A DNA stretch of 64,000 nucleotides, taken from the NCBI GenBank assembly GCA_036924085.1, contig JAVGWX010000002.1, positions 154,066,571 through 154,130,570 of the forward strand, read 5' to 3'. Numbering within the stretch: position 1 is the first letter of the stretch; every line of letters starts with the position of its first letter. The notes beneath the pieces were generated by a model. That model was not told where the DNA came from and did not search any database. It saw only the letters and a list, made by a program, of their open reading frames with translations. Position numbers and translations under genes: made by a program. Origin of the DNA: Ariolimax columbianus (lineage: Eukaryota; Mollusca; Gastropoda; Stylommatophora; Arionidae). This document shows positions 11,823 through 22,959 of this stretch, in pieces.

Positions 11823-12506
11823 AAATGGTGACAGGTAAAAGGAATGAAAGCCATATAGTCCTGCTTACAGATGCCTTGGCCGTAGTCACAGCACTAAAAT
11901 GCCACAAAAAATCTGAACTTAATGACTTAAGAGCAGTACTATGTCAACTATGCCAGCAGTCCGCACCAAAAAGGGTAGTGGTACAGTGGGTTCCATCCCA
12001 CTGCAACATGCAAGGCAACGAGGAGGCAGACAGACTGGCAAAAGAAGCTGCAAGACTACCACAACCTGATACTAGTATGACATACGAAGAGTCAAAACGG
12101 CTTATTAGAGCTAGATACATGACCAAATGGGAAACCGAACATACCTGCTACACAAAAAAACGATGCCTATTACCAGTTGAACAGAAGAGAGCAGGTCGTG
12201 GTCTTCAGACTTCGCACTGGCCACAATAGACTGAGGTACCACCTATTCAACAAATTGAAGATAGGTGGCACTGACGAATCCCCGTGTGGTACCGGGAAAA
12301 TGACCGCTGAGCATTTGCTGCAAAACTTCCCGACATACGAGGATCAGAGAGAGCAGATGTGGCCATCACCAGTGGCAACACTAGACAAGCTCTATGGCAG
12401 TGTTGACAGTCTCAGGATGACCGCTGCCTTTTTCGAAAAAATAATGGTTACTGTCTGACTGCGTACGATGAAGAAGAAGAAGAAGAAGAAGAAGAAGAAG
12501 AAGAAG
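11823..12506 (+). mobile_element. LINE-GAA copy 3, 5'-truncated
   Basis: Homology starts inside the RNase H domain (EMVTGKRNESHIVLLTDAL) and runs through VQWVPSHCNMQGNEEADRL and the CGTGKMTAEHLLQN knuckle to a stop at about 12458, then a GAA tail (12467-12506). One frameshift near 12160 divides the two open frames. The first cysteine position is changed (ESPCGTG). It lies on the plus strand, inverted relative to copy 2, so the two tails point away from each other with RT sequence between. Confidence 0.92.
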
Positions 12507-12805
12507 AACCTCAACTGTCCTGAGCTAAATGTCAATTGCATCGGTGTTTCTAGACTACACGGACGCCTTATTCGCAGTAAGGCAAGCGAACGAATATCAT
12601 GAAATTCGATACATTGCTTTCATTGATCAAGACAAATTGAATGTTAGATAAGCAGGATTAAACTTTGGAAGATACTGGAAGATTATGTGTGACAAGACCA
12701 GCTAGAGTCCGTCATTCATTAACAAGGTCCGAAGCAATTTGCTACTAAACTGTATGTCAGATTCAAATGTTTTTTCGCATGCAGTCTTATAATATTCATG
12801 ACGCT
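12507..12805. other. Unique sequence, nothing recognised
   Basis: No coding, RNA or transposon feature seen. Confidence 0.5.
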
Positions 12806-12820
12806 AAAACATTGATATGG

Positions 12821-13167
12821 CTTGGCTTGGTTTCGTTCGTTCTCAATCTCCGGCTACCAAACGCTAAAAGGGCTTAAGTAGCAGAATGTAGTCCAGAGAA
12901 AGGAAAGCGTTGTGTCGTAGTTTACAGTTTGACTGCGATTTTTGCACCTTTCGGTCCAACACATCCGACTTAAGCAAGCATTTTTTGAGTACGAAGTTAA
13001 CATTCCCTCTTCGATCCCTTCTGCTTAGCCAGTCTGCCCTTCTGCAGCCTGTTATCTAGGATCACCGCTAGGAGGTGTAGAAGGGCCTTGTCAGCTGTGG
13101 TTCGCTGGCCCTGGGTTGCTATGGCCCTGGCTATGGGTTGCTGACTGCTGTAGCTCATGTGCTAAAA
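12821..13167 (-). mobile_element. SINE-A copy (minus) with target duplications
   Basis: A 347-bp element flanked by a perfect 15-bp duplication AAAACATTGATATGG (12806-12820 and 13168-13182). Read on the minus strand it has a head near GCTACAGCAG, a middle with GATCCTAGATAACAGGCTGC, a core resembling AATGCTTGCTTAAGTCGGAT, and a tail GAGAACGAACGAA. Similar copies occur at 18.9, 20.85, 50.95 and 52.6 kb. Short size, lack of coding sequence and target duplications fit a SINE. Confidence 0.88.
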
Positions 13168-13182
13168 AAAACATTGATATGG

Positions 13183-13690
13183 TTTAGTCCATAGATGCTA
13201 AGACATCTTGGGAATTCTTTAGATATTTTAGAGCCAATGCAAAGAAATGACATCAAATATAAGATTTTACAGTACGCAGCTTAATTTCTCCTCGCATTTT
13301 GTTCAAAGGCGTATCTCCTTAATGTTTTTATAGATCAATTAATTGTTTGTGTTGCCCTTTATGTACAATCGTAAAAATGACACCAATATGCAACAGTTAA
13401 CATAGCCCTTCGGTCACCATTAGTCTCCAAGTTTGGATGAACTGCGCAGCTAATTTTATGTTGCTTAAAGCGATTGCATATTGAAATGTATTTGTTGTCA
13501 TTGTATGTCCACTTAATTGTTTCGACTAACATACGCAAATTCATCCGAGTCTGCTAAGTCAGTATGTTCACAAAAGATTATATTAACCATTCCGAATCTG
13601 TCTATTACAAGTGGTTAATAATTGTTACTGACTTTACAAATTGTAATCTATCTCGTTGCCAGCACTGTTCTTCTTCCTAGAGCACATGCT
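13183..13690. other. Unique AT-rich sequence
   Basis: Nothing recognised. It may include the non-coding 3' end of the DDE transposon, but I could not identify its terminal repeat. Confidence 0.4.
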
Positions 13691-13699
13691 CAACACACT

Positions 13700-15165
13700 T
13701 ATTCCAGAACTGAATGTCTATTTTTGAAAGGTACTCACGTGTCAGCACTTCAACATCACTCATTTTAAATGTCCTGTTCTGTTCGGCAGCTTGTCCTTTC
13801 TTTGACTTTAGCCCACACAAGCTCTGTAGGGGTTAGATGCCCACGATATGCAGGTAGTGGCAGAGAAGTGTGACCGTACAGTTCAATGATTTTGTCAATA
13901 TGATACTCCGTTTTCTTATATATCTTCCCTACATGCTACAACAATTCTGGCTTCAAATATATTTTGTCGAAATTCACTTTTTCTTTAGTTAGCCATGTCC
14001 TAATTTGAGCTTTTGTATTTGATGCAGTTGGTACTTTGTCTTCCTCTGATAATGCATTGTGATAGGATGCATTATCCATTACTAGGCATGACGGTCTATC
14101 CAGTGTCATTCGCCATGCAGTGTTTGAAAATGTGTTCATTAATGTCAATATGGTAGTCACTACCGTCAGTACTTTTTGATTTGAAAATAAGTTCAGCGTC
14201 ATGGAAACGTCCATTTTCACTGCTTCCGGTCAACGTTAGTATAATGCGCTGTCCTTTGCTGCTTGGAATTTGTCTTTTCTGTTCACCGTCAACTGATTGC
14301 CATTCTTTACCATAGGTGTGGTGGTAAGCATTGACCCAGGATTTGTCCAAGTATATCTTAGCCTTACCTAGCCCGGTCACGTGTCTGTCTCGTGTATTTG
14401 CATCTGGCAGCAGTCAAATGTGGCTTTTCACATACAATATTCCTGTCGCCTGAAGTTTTCCTGAATGTAAAGCTGGCGGCTCTGACAATTTTCCAAAGAG
14501 TACTTATGGAAATGTCATACTGCAGTCGGATTGCAATGTTAATTTTAGTATCCGAAGAGTAACAAATTGATTTTTCTTCAACAGTTTCAAAATCTTCCGT
14601 TTTATGACATCTCTGCTGAAATCGTCAAATTTCCTTATCCTACCTTGCTTGGTATTCTTTATTGTTTTTTTTTGGGGGGGGGGGGGCGGGAGGTTTCTTT
14701 GGTATTCGCCTAATTTATCTATCCCGGTGTTTTAATTTTTGCGCCTGTCAGCTAAGGGCATCCGACTTCAGCATGCATTTTATGCAAGGGTCTGCCCCTC
14801 CTGCATTTTCTAAGGGTTTGCTTCCCCCGGGTAACAGCCGGTGCCGTGATGAGGAAGGAATCCAGCACTGTCGAGTGGTGAGCCATGCCACTTAACCACT
14901 AGCCCACATGTCCTCTTAAACCTTGCTTGATATGAGTGCACTGCGAGTCTTGTCCTATCAAACGGTAAAAGGATGATCTATCCAGACCAAGTGCCAATTG
15001 CGTCCGTTTCTCAAGGTCATGAATATCGCAATATAAATGACCCATCTTAGATTCTCTGAGAAAAGACTTGTATAGTAAAACGGTAACCTTCTGCATTGCT
15101 ATAAATGTACACTTCAAACTCATTTTGAAATTGAAAACAATGTAAATTTTGCAACTATATGTCAC
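13700..15165 (-). pseudogene. DDE_3-type (Tc1/mariner/IS630) transposase, interrupted
   Basis: The transposase reads on the minus strand in several frames. The N-terminal part (15110-14920) carries a DNA-binding-like stretch (RTQLALGLDRSSFYRLIG). Then come RKFDDFSRDVIKRKI (14640-14600), the first catalytic Asp in IYLDKSWVNAYHH (codon at 14347-14345), the second in CLVMDNASYHN (codon at 14076-14074), and a Glu in TPTELVWAKVKER (near 13822). The order D, D, E and the surrounding motifs match DDE_3 superfamily transposases. A SINE (14656-14919) splits the N-terminal part, and frameshifts and stops occur near 14400 and 14500. Terminal repeats were not found. Confidence 0.82.
14656..14919 (-). mobile_element. 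SINE-B inserted in the transposase
   Basis: It is flanked by 14-bp duplications, ACCTTGCTTGGTAT (14642-14655) and ACCTTGCTTGATAT (14920-14933), differing at one base. On the minus strand the head reads GGGCTAGTGGTTAAGTGG, resembling a tRNA A box. The middle has ATGCATGCTGAAGTCGGATG, shared with SINE-A. The end facing 14656 is a C-run followed by an A-run on that strand. Removing it restores continuity of the transposase homology. Confidence 0.82.
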
Positions 15166-15379
15166 AATAACAACCCCACAAACTATAATATCGTGTTACG
15201 CCTATATCTAAATGACAGTTTCGCATGGATGACCTCGGCTGCTTTCCGCACCCGACAACGTGTTTAATTGGCTCACGAGATAATCAAGAACTTGTTTTTA
15301 CTCATTGAATATGAATGTCCAAACATATATTTTTAAAACAGCACGACGGTGTACCGTAGGCAGGTTAAAATTATGTAGC

Positions 15380-16270
15380 TATTATGGCTACAATCATCGA
15401 CTGATATTCAAGTTATGGCTATAATCACCGTCAGACATTTCAGCCCCTACTTCAATTTTCACCTAACAAACCAGTTATGACTTCAATAATCACCTCATAT
15501 TCCAGTCCTACCTTCAATCATAGACTAACAATCCAGTTATGACTTCAATCATTAACTAACAATCCAGTTATGACTTCAATCATTAACTAACAATCCAGTT
15601 ATGACTTCAATCATCAAACATCAATCCAGTTTTGACTGCAATCATCAACTGACAATCCAGTTGTGTCGTCAATCATCACCCACAATCCAGTTATGACTGC
15701 AACCATCACCCACAATCCAGCTATGAATACAATCATCACCTACAATCCGGTAATGAATGCAAACATCACCTAACATTCCATCCCTGACTTCAACCATCAT
15801 CTAACATTAGAACCTTGACTTCAATCATCAACTAACAAGCCAGTCGTGACTTCAATCACCGTTGGATATTTCAGCGTTGACTCCAACCATCACCTACATT
15901 CCAACCCTGACATCAATCATCCCCTAACATTCCAACCTTGACTTCAATCATCACCTAACATTCCAACCTTGACTTCAATCATCCCCTAACATTCCAACCC
16001 TGACTTCATTCATCACCTAACATTAGAACCTTGACTTCAATCATCAACTAACAAGCCAGTCGTGACTTCAATCACCGTTGGATATTTCAGCGTTGACTCC
16101 AACCATCACCTACATTCCAGCCCTGACTTCAATCATCCCCTAATATTCCAGCCCTGACTTCAATCATCACCTAACATTCCAGCCCTGACTTCAATCATCC
16201 CCTAACATTAGAGCCCTGACTTCAATGATCCAAACAATCCAGACGTGTCTTCAATCACCAGTTGACATTC
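15380..16270. repeat. Degenerate ~31-bp tandem array
   Basis: About 28 diverged units of the form CAATCATCACCTAACATTCC plus AGCCCTGACTT. The unit drifts along the array (CAGTTATGACTTCAATCATT in the first half). Stops occur in all frames. Confidence 0.9.
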
Positions 16271-17465
16271 CAACATTAAGACCGAAATTTATCACAAATC
16301 ATCCCTTGTCAATCAAAGTCAGAAGACCACTGTCGGCAATTAAGATACATTTCTACCAGCCAGTAATACCGTCCATCCTACTCCACGCGCTGACCAGGCC
16401 TTGAAGACGACCATCACCCAACATTGTCAGTATTTAAAGACCATTTCTATAATTAAATAGCGCGAGGAGCCTGGGAGATGCTCCCTGGCTATTGATCCGA
16501 CCATGGCCCCAGTCGTCCACTGTTTTATCAGCGAGCAAAAGGGGCAGCAACTCATGTCACTTCTGCCGGTCCGGACAAAAGAACGGCGAGCAAATATTTG
16601 CTTCTCTCCCCTTGCTTAATTAATTAGGCCTAAAGTCCCACGTGACGCCAGAATAATGCCGTGATTAAGTGGGAGCGAACACGGGCCATTTTGTTAAGGA
16701 GGCTAAAGTTATTACGGAAATTTATACACAGACCAGATCACTTTCTTCTTCTGGCTACAGCTTGGATCTACACTCTACCAAAGGCGCGTCCTTGCAAAAG
16801 CGGAAGTAGAAATGTGCAGGGGGAAATAACTCAATTTGTCTTTGGATTTGAAGAGCTGGGATGACTACCGAGACCTATTTTTGTCACTCCTCGGTCGCAT
16901 TGTTTCCTAAGATTGAATGCGTTGTGCTGTGGTTTGTGCCTAACTGCCTAATGAATCCGACTTCAGCTACATTTTAAAAAAATGTGTACTCTTCCCATTT
17001 GTACTTGCCATTTCAGTATCATGGAGCCTAGCAAATGGGGTCCCTATATCTGACAACGCGGACGCTGCTGAAGAAATGAATAAACCAATGGGTGGAAAAC
17101 TGGATGTTCGAATCCTTCAAGTTTCAAGCGTCTCCTGGTCTCAAGGGATGTCAAATCAGCGACTAGTCCTTTAGAGACGGACGATAACTCGGTGTTCCTC
17201 CGTACGTGCTGTGCACATAAAACAAAATTATCAGTTGAAAATATCAGACTGTTGGTCGCTGTCCAGGCAAAACATCTAAAGTTAATGTAATTACTATCCA
17301 AAAGTGGCCTACATGAAGACCAACAGAAGGTGGGCCCGTAAACAATGGAGAGCCAGAACAGGCCAATCATCTTTCCGTCTGCACACCCCATTGCAAAGGT
17401 TTCTACACCACCAGGAATAAAAGATTAGTGGCTAAGAGAAGAACAAACCCGAGAACAATCAAATG
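16271..17465. other. Mostly unrecognised sequence with a SINE-like remnant
   Basis: Nothing coding is recognised. A 115-codon minus-strand frame (17391-17044) has no similarity I know. The part 16895-17000 (TGAATCCGACTTCAGC within it) resembles the SINE core and is probably a decayed SINE. Confidence 0.4.
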
Positions 17466-18619
17466 GGGTTTGAAGTCCTGACACTATTCACTTAGCCAAG
17501 CCCCGTCATGCCCACGCCCACTCCTCCTGAAGTCCTGACACTATTCACTTAGCCAAGCCCCGTCATGCCCACGCCCACTCCTCATGTAGTCCTGACACTA
17601 TTCACTTAGCTAAGCCCCGTCATGCCCACGCCCACTCTTCATGAAGTCCTGACACTATTCAGTTAGCTAAGCCCCGTCATGCCCACGCCCACTCCTCATG
17701 TATTCCTGACACTATTCACTTAGCCAAGCCCCGTCATGCCCACGCCCACTCCTCCTGAAGTCCTGACACTATTCACTTAGCCAAACCCCGTCATGCCCAT
17801 GCCTACTCCTCCTGAAGTCCTGACACTATTCACTTAGCCAAGCCCCGTCATGCCCACGCCCACTCCTCCTGAAGTCCTGACACTATTCACTTAGCCAAGC
17901 CCCGTCATGCCCACGCCCACTCCTCTTGAAGTCCTGAAACTATTCACTTAGCTAAGCTCCGTCATGCCCCCGCCCACTCCTCCTGAAGTCCTGACACTAT
18001 TCACTTAGCCAATCCCAGTCATGCCCACGCCCACTCCTCATGTAGTCCTGACACTATTCACTTAGCTAAGCCCCGTCATGCCCACGCCCACTCATCATGT
18101 AGTCCTGACACTATTCACTTAGCTAAGCCCCGTCATGCCCACGCCCACTCCTCTTGAAGTCCTGACACTATTCACTTAGCTAAGCCCCGTCATGCCCACG
18201 CTCACTCCTCATGTAGTCCTGACACTAATCACTTAGCTAAGCCCCGTCAAGCCCACGCCCACTCCTCATGTAGTCCTGACACTATTCACTTAGCTAAGCC
18301 CCGTCATGCCTACGCCCACTCCTCTTGAAGTCCTGACAATATTCACTTAGCTAAGCCCCGTCATGCCCACGCCCACTCCTCTTGAAGTCCTGACACTATT
18401 TACTTAGCTAAGCCCCGTCATGCCCACGCCTACTCCTCATGTAGTCCTGACACTATTCACTTAGCTAAGCCCCGTCATGCCCACGCCCAGTCCTCATGTA
18501 GTCCTGACACTATTCACTTAGCTAAGCCCCGTCATGCCCACGCCCACTCCTCTTGAAGTCCTGACACTATTCACTTAGCTAAGCCCCGTCATGCCCACGC
18601 CCACTCCTCCTGAAGTCCT
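17466..18619. repeat. 57-bp tandem array
   Basis: About 20 copies of a 57-bp unit beginning GAAGTCCTGACACTATTCAC. Spacing is confirmed at 17472 and 17529. Two variants differ at the join (CATGTAG versus CTTGAAG) and at CTTAGCCAAG versus CTTAGCTAAG, and alternate in blocks. Confidence 0.97.
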
Positions 18620-18891
18620 GACATCGAATCTTACCTATAACCATTAACAAAAACGGGCCAGATCTGCATTTTAAAAAATTTGCATTCTATAAATGCAGAA
18701 GACTTCGCCACCCTGCTCAGATTGCAACATACGCTTGGTTTACCCAGAAGAAAATAGGTCTACAAGGGTGGAAACTTCTTGACGAATCACCTTACAGGCT
18801 CAATCTAGACCCAAGCATTGTTCACCTATTGTGGTGCACTGGAACCTTGGTTGAAAACTGGGTTGAATAACGAAGAGGTTGAACATAAAGT
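18620..18891. other. Unrecognised spacer
   Basis: Unique sequence between the 57-bp array and a SINE. No feature is supported. Confidence 0.4.
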
Positions 18892-19219
18892 GCGGGATCA
18901 AGATGCTGAGCAGCACATGAGCTGCAGTGGTTAGCGACCCATAGCTGACTACTAGCGTCAGGGCCAGCGAACCATAGCTGCCAAGACCCTTCTACACCTC
19001 CACGCGGTGATCGTGGATAACAGGCTGAAGTAGGGCAGACTGGCTAAGGAGAAGGGATCGAAGAGGGAATGCTAACCCGGTACTCAAAAAATGCTTGCTG
19101 AAGTCAGATGTGTTGGACCGAAAGGTGCAAATATCGCAGCCAAGCGATAAATACGACACAACGCATTCCGTTCTCTGGACTACATTCTGCTACTAAAGGT
19201 TTTGGTGAACTGATAAAGC
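18892..19219 (+). mobile_element. SINE-A copy (plus), 3' truncated
   Basis: Starts GATCAAGATGCTGAGCAGCA and includes GCTGCAGTGGTTAGCG, which resembles an RNA polymerase III A box. It continues through CTAACCCGGTACTCAAAAAA and the AATGCTTGCTGAAGTCAGAT core to ACTACATTCTGCTACTAAAG. The usual tail is replaced by unrelated sequence. Confidence 0.85.
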
Positions 19220-19680
19220 GCATATCAACGTTGGAGAAAATTATGTGGAGAAATAAGGGACAATGTCAGTGTAAAAGTAAATGGTTATCAAGTTCGTATC
19301 TCACATAGTTTTTATGAGTGTTTTTAAAAAAATAATTGTCATCTGTGACCTATTTACTGACTTGCCCTCGTAAAAGTGAAACTTATGAAGATCACATAGA
19401 ACAGACAGCTTGAGACAAACATAACTGACACAGGAAACACGCCGACAGGGCTGAAACAGATTGCCCAGAACAAAAGTTCTTTTTGACCGATTGATTGAGT
19501 GATTGATTGAGCGACTAATTAATTGATTGGTTGAATTATTTATTTATTTATGTATTTATAGAATGACTGAAAAACCTTTGAGACTGAAATGTAATCTTCT
19601 ATATTTAATGAAAACCACATTTATGATACAGATAGGAACAAGTGAATAAATCACTTTCACCCTCAATCAGCATTAGAAAA
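19220..19680. other. Unrecognised spacer
   Basis: Contains a short GATTGATTGA run near 19490-19530. Nothing else was seen. Confidence 0.4.
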
Positions 19681-19689
19681 TGAAGGTTC

Positions 19690-20240
19690 TTTTTTCTGCA
19701 AACGTTCACAATAGAGAGGAGATCCTGTATTTTGGTGCAAACGTTCACAATAGAGATGAGATCCTGTATTTTGGTGCAAACGTTCACAATCGAGACGAAA
19801 TTCTGTGTTTTGGTGCACACGTTCACAATAGAGATGAGATCCTGTATTTTGGTGCAAACGTTCACAATAGAGAGAAGATCCTGTATTTGCTGCAAACGTT
19901 CACAATAGAGAGGAGATCATGTTATTGCTGCAAACGTTCACAATAGAGAGGAGATCCTGTATTTGTTGCAAACGTTCACAATAGAGATGAGATCCTGTAT
20001 TTGTTGCAAACGTTCACAATAGAGAGAAGATCCTATATTTGCTGCAAACGTTCACAATAGAGAGGAGATCCTGTATTTGCTGCAAACGTTCACAATAGAG
20101 AGAAGATCCTGTATTTGCTGCAAACGTTCACAATAGAGAGGAGATCATGTATTTGTTGCAAACGTTCACAATAGAGAGGAGATCCTGTATTTGCTGCAAA
20201 CGTTCACAATAGAGAGGAGATCCTGTATTTGCTGCAAAAC
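19690..20240. repeat. 38/39-bp tandem array
   Basis: About 14 units starting GCAAACGTTCACAATAGAGA. The first four or five units are 39 bp with TATTTTGGT. Later units are 38 bp with TATTTGCT. The 39-bp units are divisible by 3, which explains the short open frames there. Confidence 0.96.
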
Positions 20241-20261
20241 ATTGAGAAGGAAGACTAACGT

Positions 20262-20575
20262 CTGGTCAGGCACAATATACTGATTAGATCTGTTAGTTAG
20301 GGTCAGGCAAAATATACTGGCCAAGGCCCTCACCTCGGCTTCCTAGCAGCCCTTCCTGGAAACGGGCTGTTTTCATGACAGCCTGGCTAACGAGATGAAG
20401 GATCGAGGTGATCCCCGTAGTAGTGAACGACACGCAGATGAAGTCAAGCATTTCACAAGCACCTGGAGGACCCCGATCCACCTTCATCAGCACGAACGGG
20501 ATGTGAGAAAAACTTCGACAACCCGCCCCTTAATGTCATTTTCAGGGCTCACAGAAGAGTAATCCTTCTCATTCA
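20262..20575 (+). mobile_element. Dispersed element with 37-bp repeat head, copy 1
   Basis: Two head units (GGTCAGGCAMAATATACTG) are followed by a body of about 250 bp running from GGCCAAGGCCCTCACC through CTTCCTGGAAACGGGCTGTT and GACACGCAGATGAAGTCAAG to AACCCGCC and AGAGTAA. The same arrangement recurs at 26068-26715 and 44835-45350. There is no coding potential. The class is unknown. Confidence 0.85.
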
Positions 20576-20844
20576 ACTTCAGCAACTGCGAAATTTCACA
20601 CATTTGGGAAAATATTCTTTGAAATATTCATATTATAGCGATATTACTGCGACCACACATAATCATTTTAGGCAAATGGCTCTATGACCACAACAATTTA
20701 CACTCAGGAGATCTGTCCATAAACACACACAGTGATACTAGAGACATTTCTCTCACCACGCATTTAAATTTGACAATTAAATTGTTTCTCTGATTACAAA
20801 CATTCACGTTGGGCTGAACTTTCTCCAAGAACACACGTTTACAT
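20576..20844. other. Unrecognised spacer
   Basis: AT-rich unique sequence. No feature supported. Confidence 0.4.
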
Positions 20845-21165
20845 TAAAGGTACATTAACGACCAAAAGCTGACTGCTACTGTCAGGGTCAACGTACCAGA
20901 GCTGTCAAGACCATTCCACAGCTCCACGGTGATCCTGGATAATAGGCTGCAACAGAGCAGCCTGGCTAAGGAGAAGGGATTGAAGAGGGAAGGCTAACCC
21001 GGTACTCAACAATGCCTGATGAAGTCTGATATGTTGAAAGGTGCAAATACCGCAGACAAGCTATGAACTTCAGCCCTTTCTGTTCTCCGGACAACATTCC
21101 GCTAATTGCAAAGCCTTTTCAATGCCTGGTTGCGAGAGATTGAGAACGAAGGAGACGTATAAATT
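20845..21165 (+). mobile_element. SINE-A copy (plus), diverged
   Basis: Lacks the first ~40 bp of the head. It aligns from GCTGACTGCTACTGTCAGGG through GATCCTGGATAATAGGCTGC and CTAACCCGGTACTCAAC to the tail GAGATTGAGAACGAAGGAG. It is the most diverged of the clear copies. Confidence 0.82.
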
Positions 21166-21520
21166 TCAAACCTCCTTATTATATAGACTTTCAAGGTACT
21201 GTAACCATTCATATTTTCTAGATCTTCATTTTACCACAAAGAAAGTATGAGAAACATTCTCTCTAACGTTTATCTACTGCTGTACTGGTCTTTTATGTCT
21301 TCTTGTTCTGAGGATATGATCTTTCTTGTGTGTATGGACTGAGATAAAGATGACCCCTGATTTACTGAAGTACTGGCTGGATCTATGATCACGTGTCGAG
21401 GTGCATTGAGCGGAGGTAGCGCACTGTCTACCCAACAGAGCAATCAGGGTCGGTCCCCAGTTGGTCCAGGTTTTTTTCGATCTCAAATCGGCTTCTGATG
21501 ATGATACAATCTAAAAAATT
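21166..21520. other. Unrecognised spacer
   Basis: Unique sequence with no supported gene. Confidence 0.4.
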
Positions 21521-21526
21521 GGCAAC

Positions 21527-21584
21527 CGCAAAAATAGCTACCACAATAATAGCAACCACAATAATAGCTACCACAATAATATGG
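21527..21584. repeat. Short 18-bp repeat (ACAATAATAGCTACC)
   Basis: Three to four copies of an 18-bp unit, with AGCAACC and AGCTACC variants. Confidence 0.85.
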
Positions 21585-21679
21585 GAAAGTAAAGGCGACG
21601 GGCGTGATGTTGACTACTTCACTCCAAGTGTGCCATTGGTAAAGACATATATACGCCTAGAACACCATATTCTTAATGT

Positions 21680-22050
21680 TATATTTGTGTGTTCAAGATA
21701 CAGTCTGTCTTACGCTCATGTACTGGATCACTAGAGATGTACTGGCTGTCTTACGCCCATGTACTGAAGCACTAGAGATGTATTAGCTGTCTAACGTCCA
21801 TGCACTTGAGCACTAGTCGAGATACAAGCTATCTTACGTCTATGCACTGAAGCACTAGTCGAGGTACTGGCTGGCTTACGTCTATGCACTGAAGCACTAG
21901 TCGAGGTACTGGCTGGCTTACGTCTATGCACTGAAGCACTAGTCTAGGTACTGGCTGGCTTACGTCTATGCACTGAAGCACTAGTCGAGGTACTGGCTGG
22001 CTTACGTCTATGCACTGAAATACTAGTCGAGGTTCTGATGCTCACGTACT
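21680..22050. repeat. 42-bp tandem array
   Basis: Seven or so units containing GGCTTACGTCTATGCACTGA and AGCACTAGTCGAGG. The four central units (21840-22010) are near identical. Edge units are diverged. Confidence 0.93.
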
Positions 22051-22289
22051 TTGGTACTGTTCGCTCTTTCCTCGCACGCGCTGTAGTACTAGTCGTTCTT
22101 ATTGAGAAACGTGTCTCTTTTACTAGACATTTGTGCACCGAAGTACCCGCCGCCTTTACTTTCATGTTCTGAAATGCTGTCAACTTCTAGGAACAAGGCA
22201 CTGGCGGCTCTTACGCCCACTTCTGTCATTGTTGCGACTTTTTCTTAAGAAATCAATTTCTAATCGTTTTCTAATGATCCCAAGTCTCT

Positions 22290-22378
22290 ACTCCCTCCTG
22301 TGACGTACCGTGTAGCCAATAAAAATCCAATTTGCCGTCACAAGATCTGCATATAAAGGCAAGTTGAAATGTTGAAAG
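22290..22378 (+). promoter_or_regulatory. Possible RNA polymerase II promoter
   Basis: A TGACGTAC motif (22302), AGCCAATAAAAATCCAAT (CCAAT-like, about 22315) and GCATATAAAGGCAAG (TATA-like, about 22350) occur in the usual order and spacing, predicting initiation near 22380. Composition-driven chance matches are possible in AT-rich DNA. Confidence 0.3.
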
Positions 22379-22429
22379 TTCAAGGTTGTCACGCCTAAAG
22401 AGAAGACAATCTCACAACGTCGGCGCCAG

Positions 22430-22720
22430 ATGGCACACAACCGCTACCAGCCCAGAGACTCGCAGGCGGGCACTCGCCTTCGTTCTCGAGGGATACCGAT
22501 TGCGTTCTGTCGTGTTCTGGATTCAGCTAACCTAGATTTGAATAACTTTATTCATAACTCTCTTCAATTGCTTCTTTGCTCCTGTTTCCGAGCATCTCCT
22601 CAATGCCTCTCTCAAGCTGTTGTTTACTTAAGGATAAAGCTCAATCTGAAACCAGACCTTCATGAGAGATGTATTATCCTTTTTTATCTTAATCCTCTGG
22701 CGAGAGTGTTAAACGTTTAG
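22430..22720 (+). CDS. Hypothetical short ORF downstream of promoter-like motifs
   Basis: A 96-codon frame starts about 50 bases downstream of the predicted initiation site, with MAHNRYQPRDSQAGTRLRSR at its N-terminus. It has no domain I recognise, no signal peptide and no clear membrane segment. A GT after the first part could be a splice donor, but I cannot identify one with confidence. It is the only frame in the window that follows promoter-like elements and is not low-complexity. That is weak evidence, and it may be fortuitous. Confidence 0.15.
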   Translation: MAHNRYQPRDSQAGTRLRSRGIPIAFCRVLDSANLDLNNFIHNSLQLLLCSCFRASPQCLSQAVVYLRIKLNLKPDLHERCIILFYLNPLARVLNV

Positions 22721-22959
22721 TATTTCTGTATCAAATATGGAACACTCTTTTTGAGCTTCTTTTCAAGCCAAAAAGGCTACTCCACCCTCCGCAGGATTTA
22801 GGTCTGTGTGTAAAGTTATGTGGGCAATGTCATGAGTTGGAAGATATTCTACCTTAGAGCAATATAACAACATGCAAAGACAGAGAATAATTGGACACCT
22901 TGCTGCAGTTTAGACGGCGGACAAAGGAGAGGAATGGGTTAACAGTGGGCATACAATGA

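Noticed and set aside
10869..12506. Twin-primed inversion of a single LINE
   Set aside because: Both arms contain the same 3' region and separate tails, which twin priming does not produce.
17466..20240. CRISPR-like arrays
   Set aside because: Repeats are directly contiguous with no unique spacers, no cas-like genes are present, and the DNA is eukaryotic.
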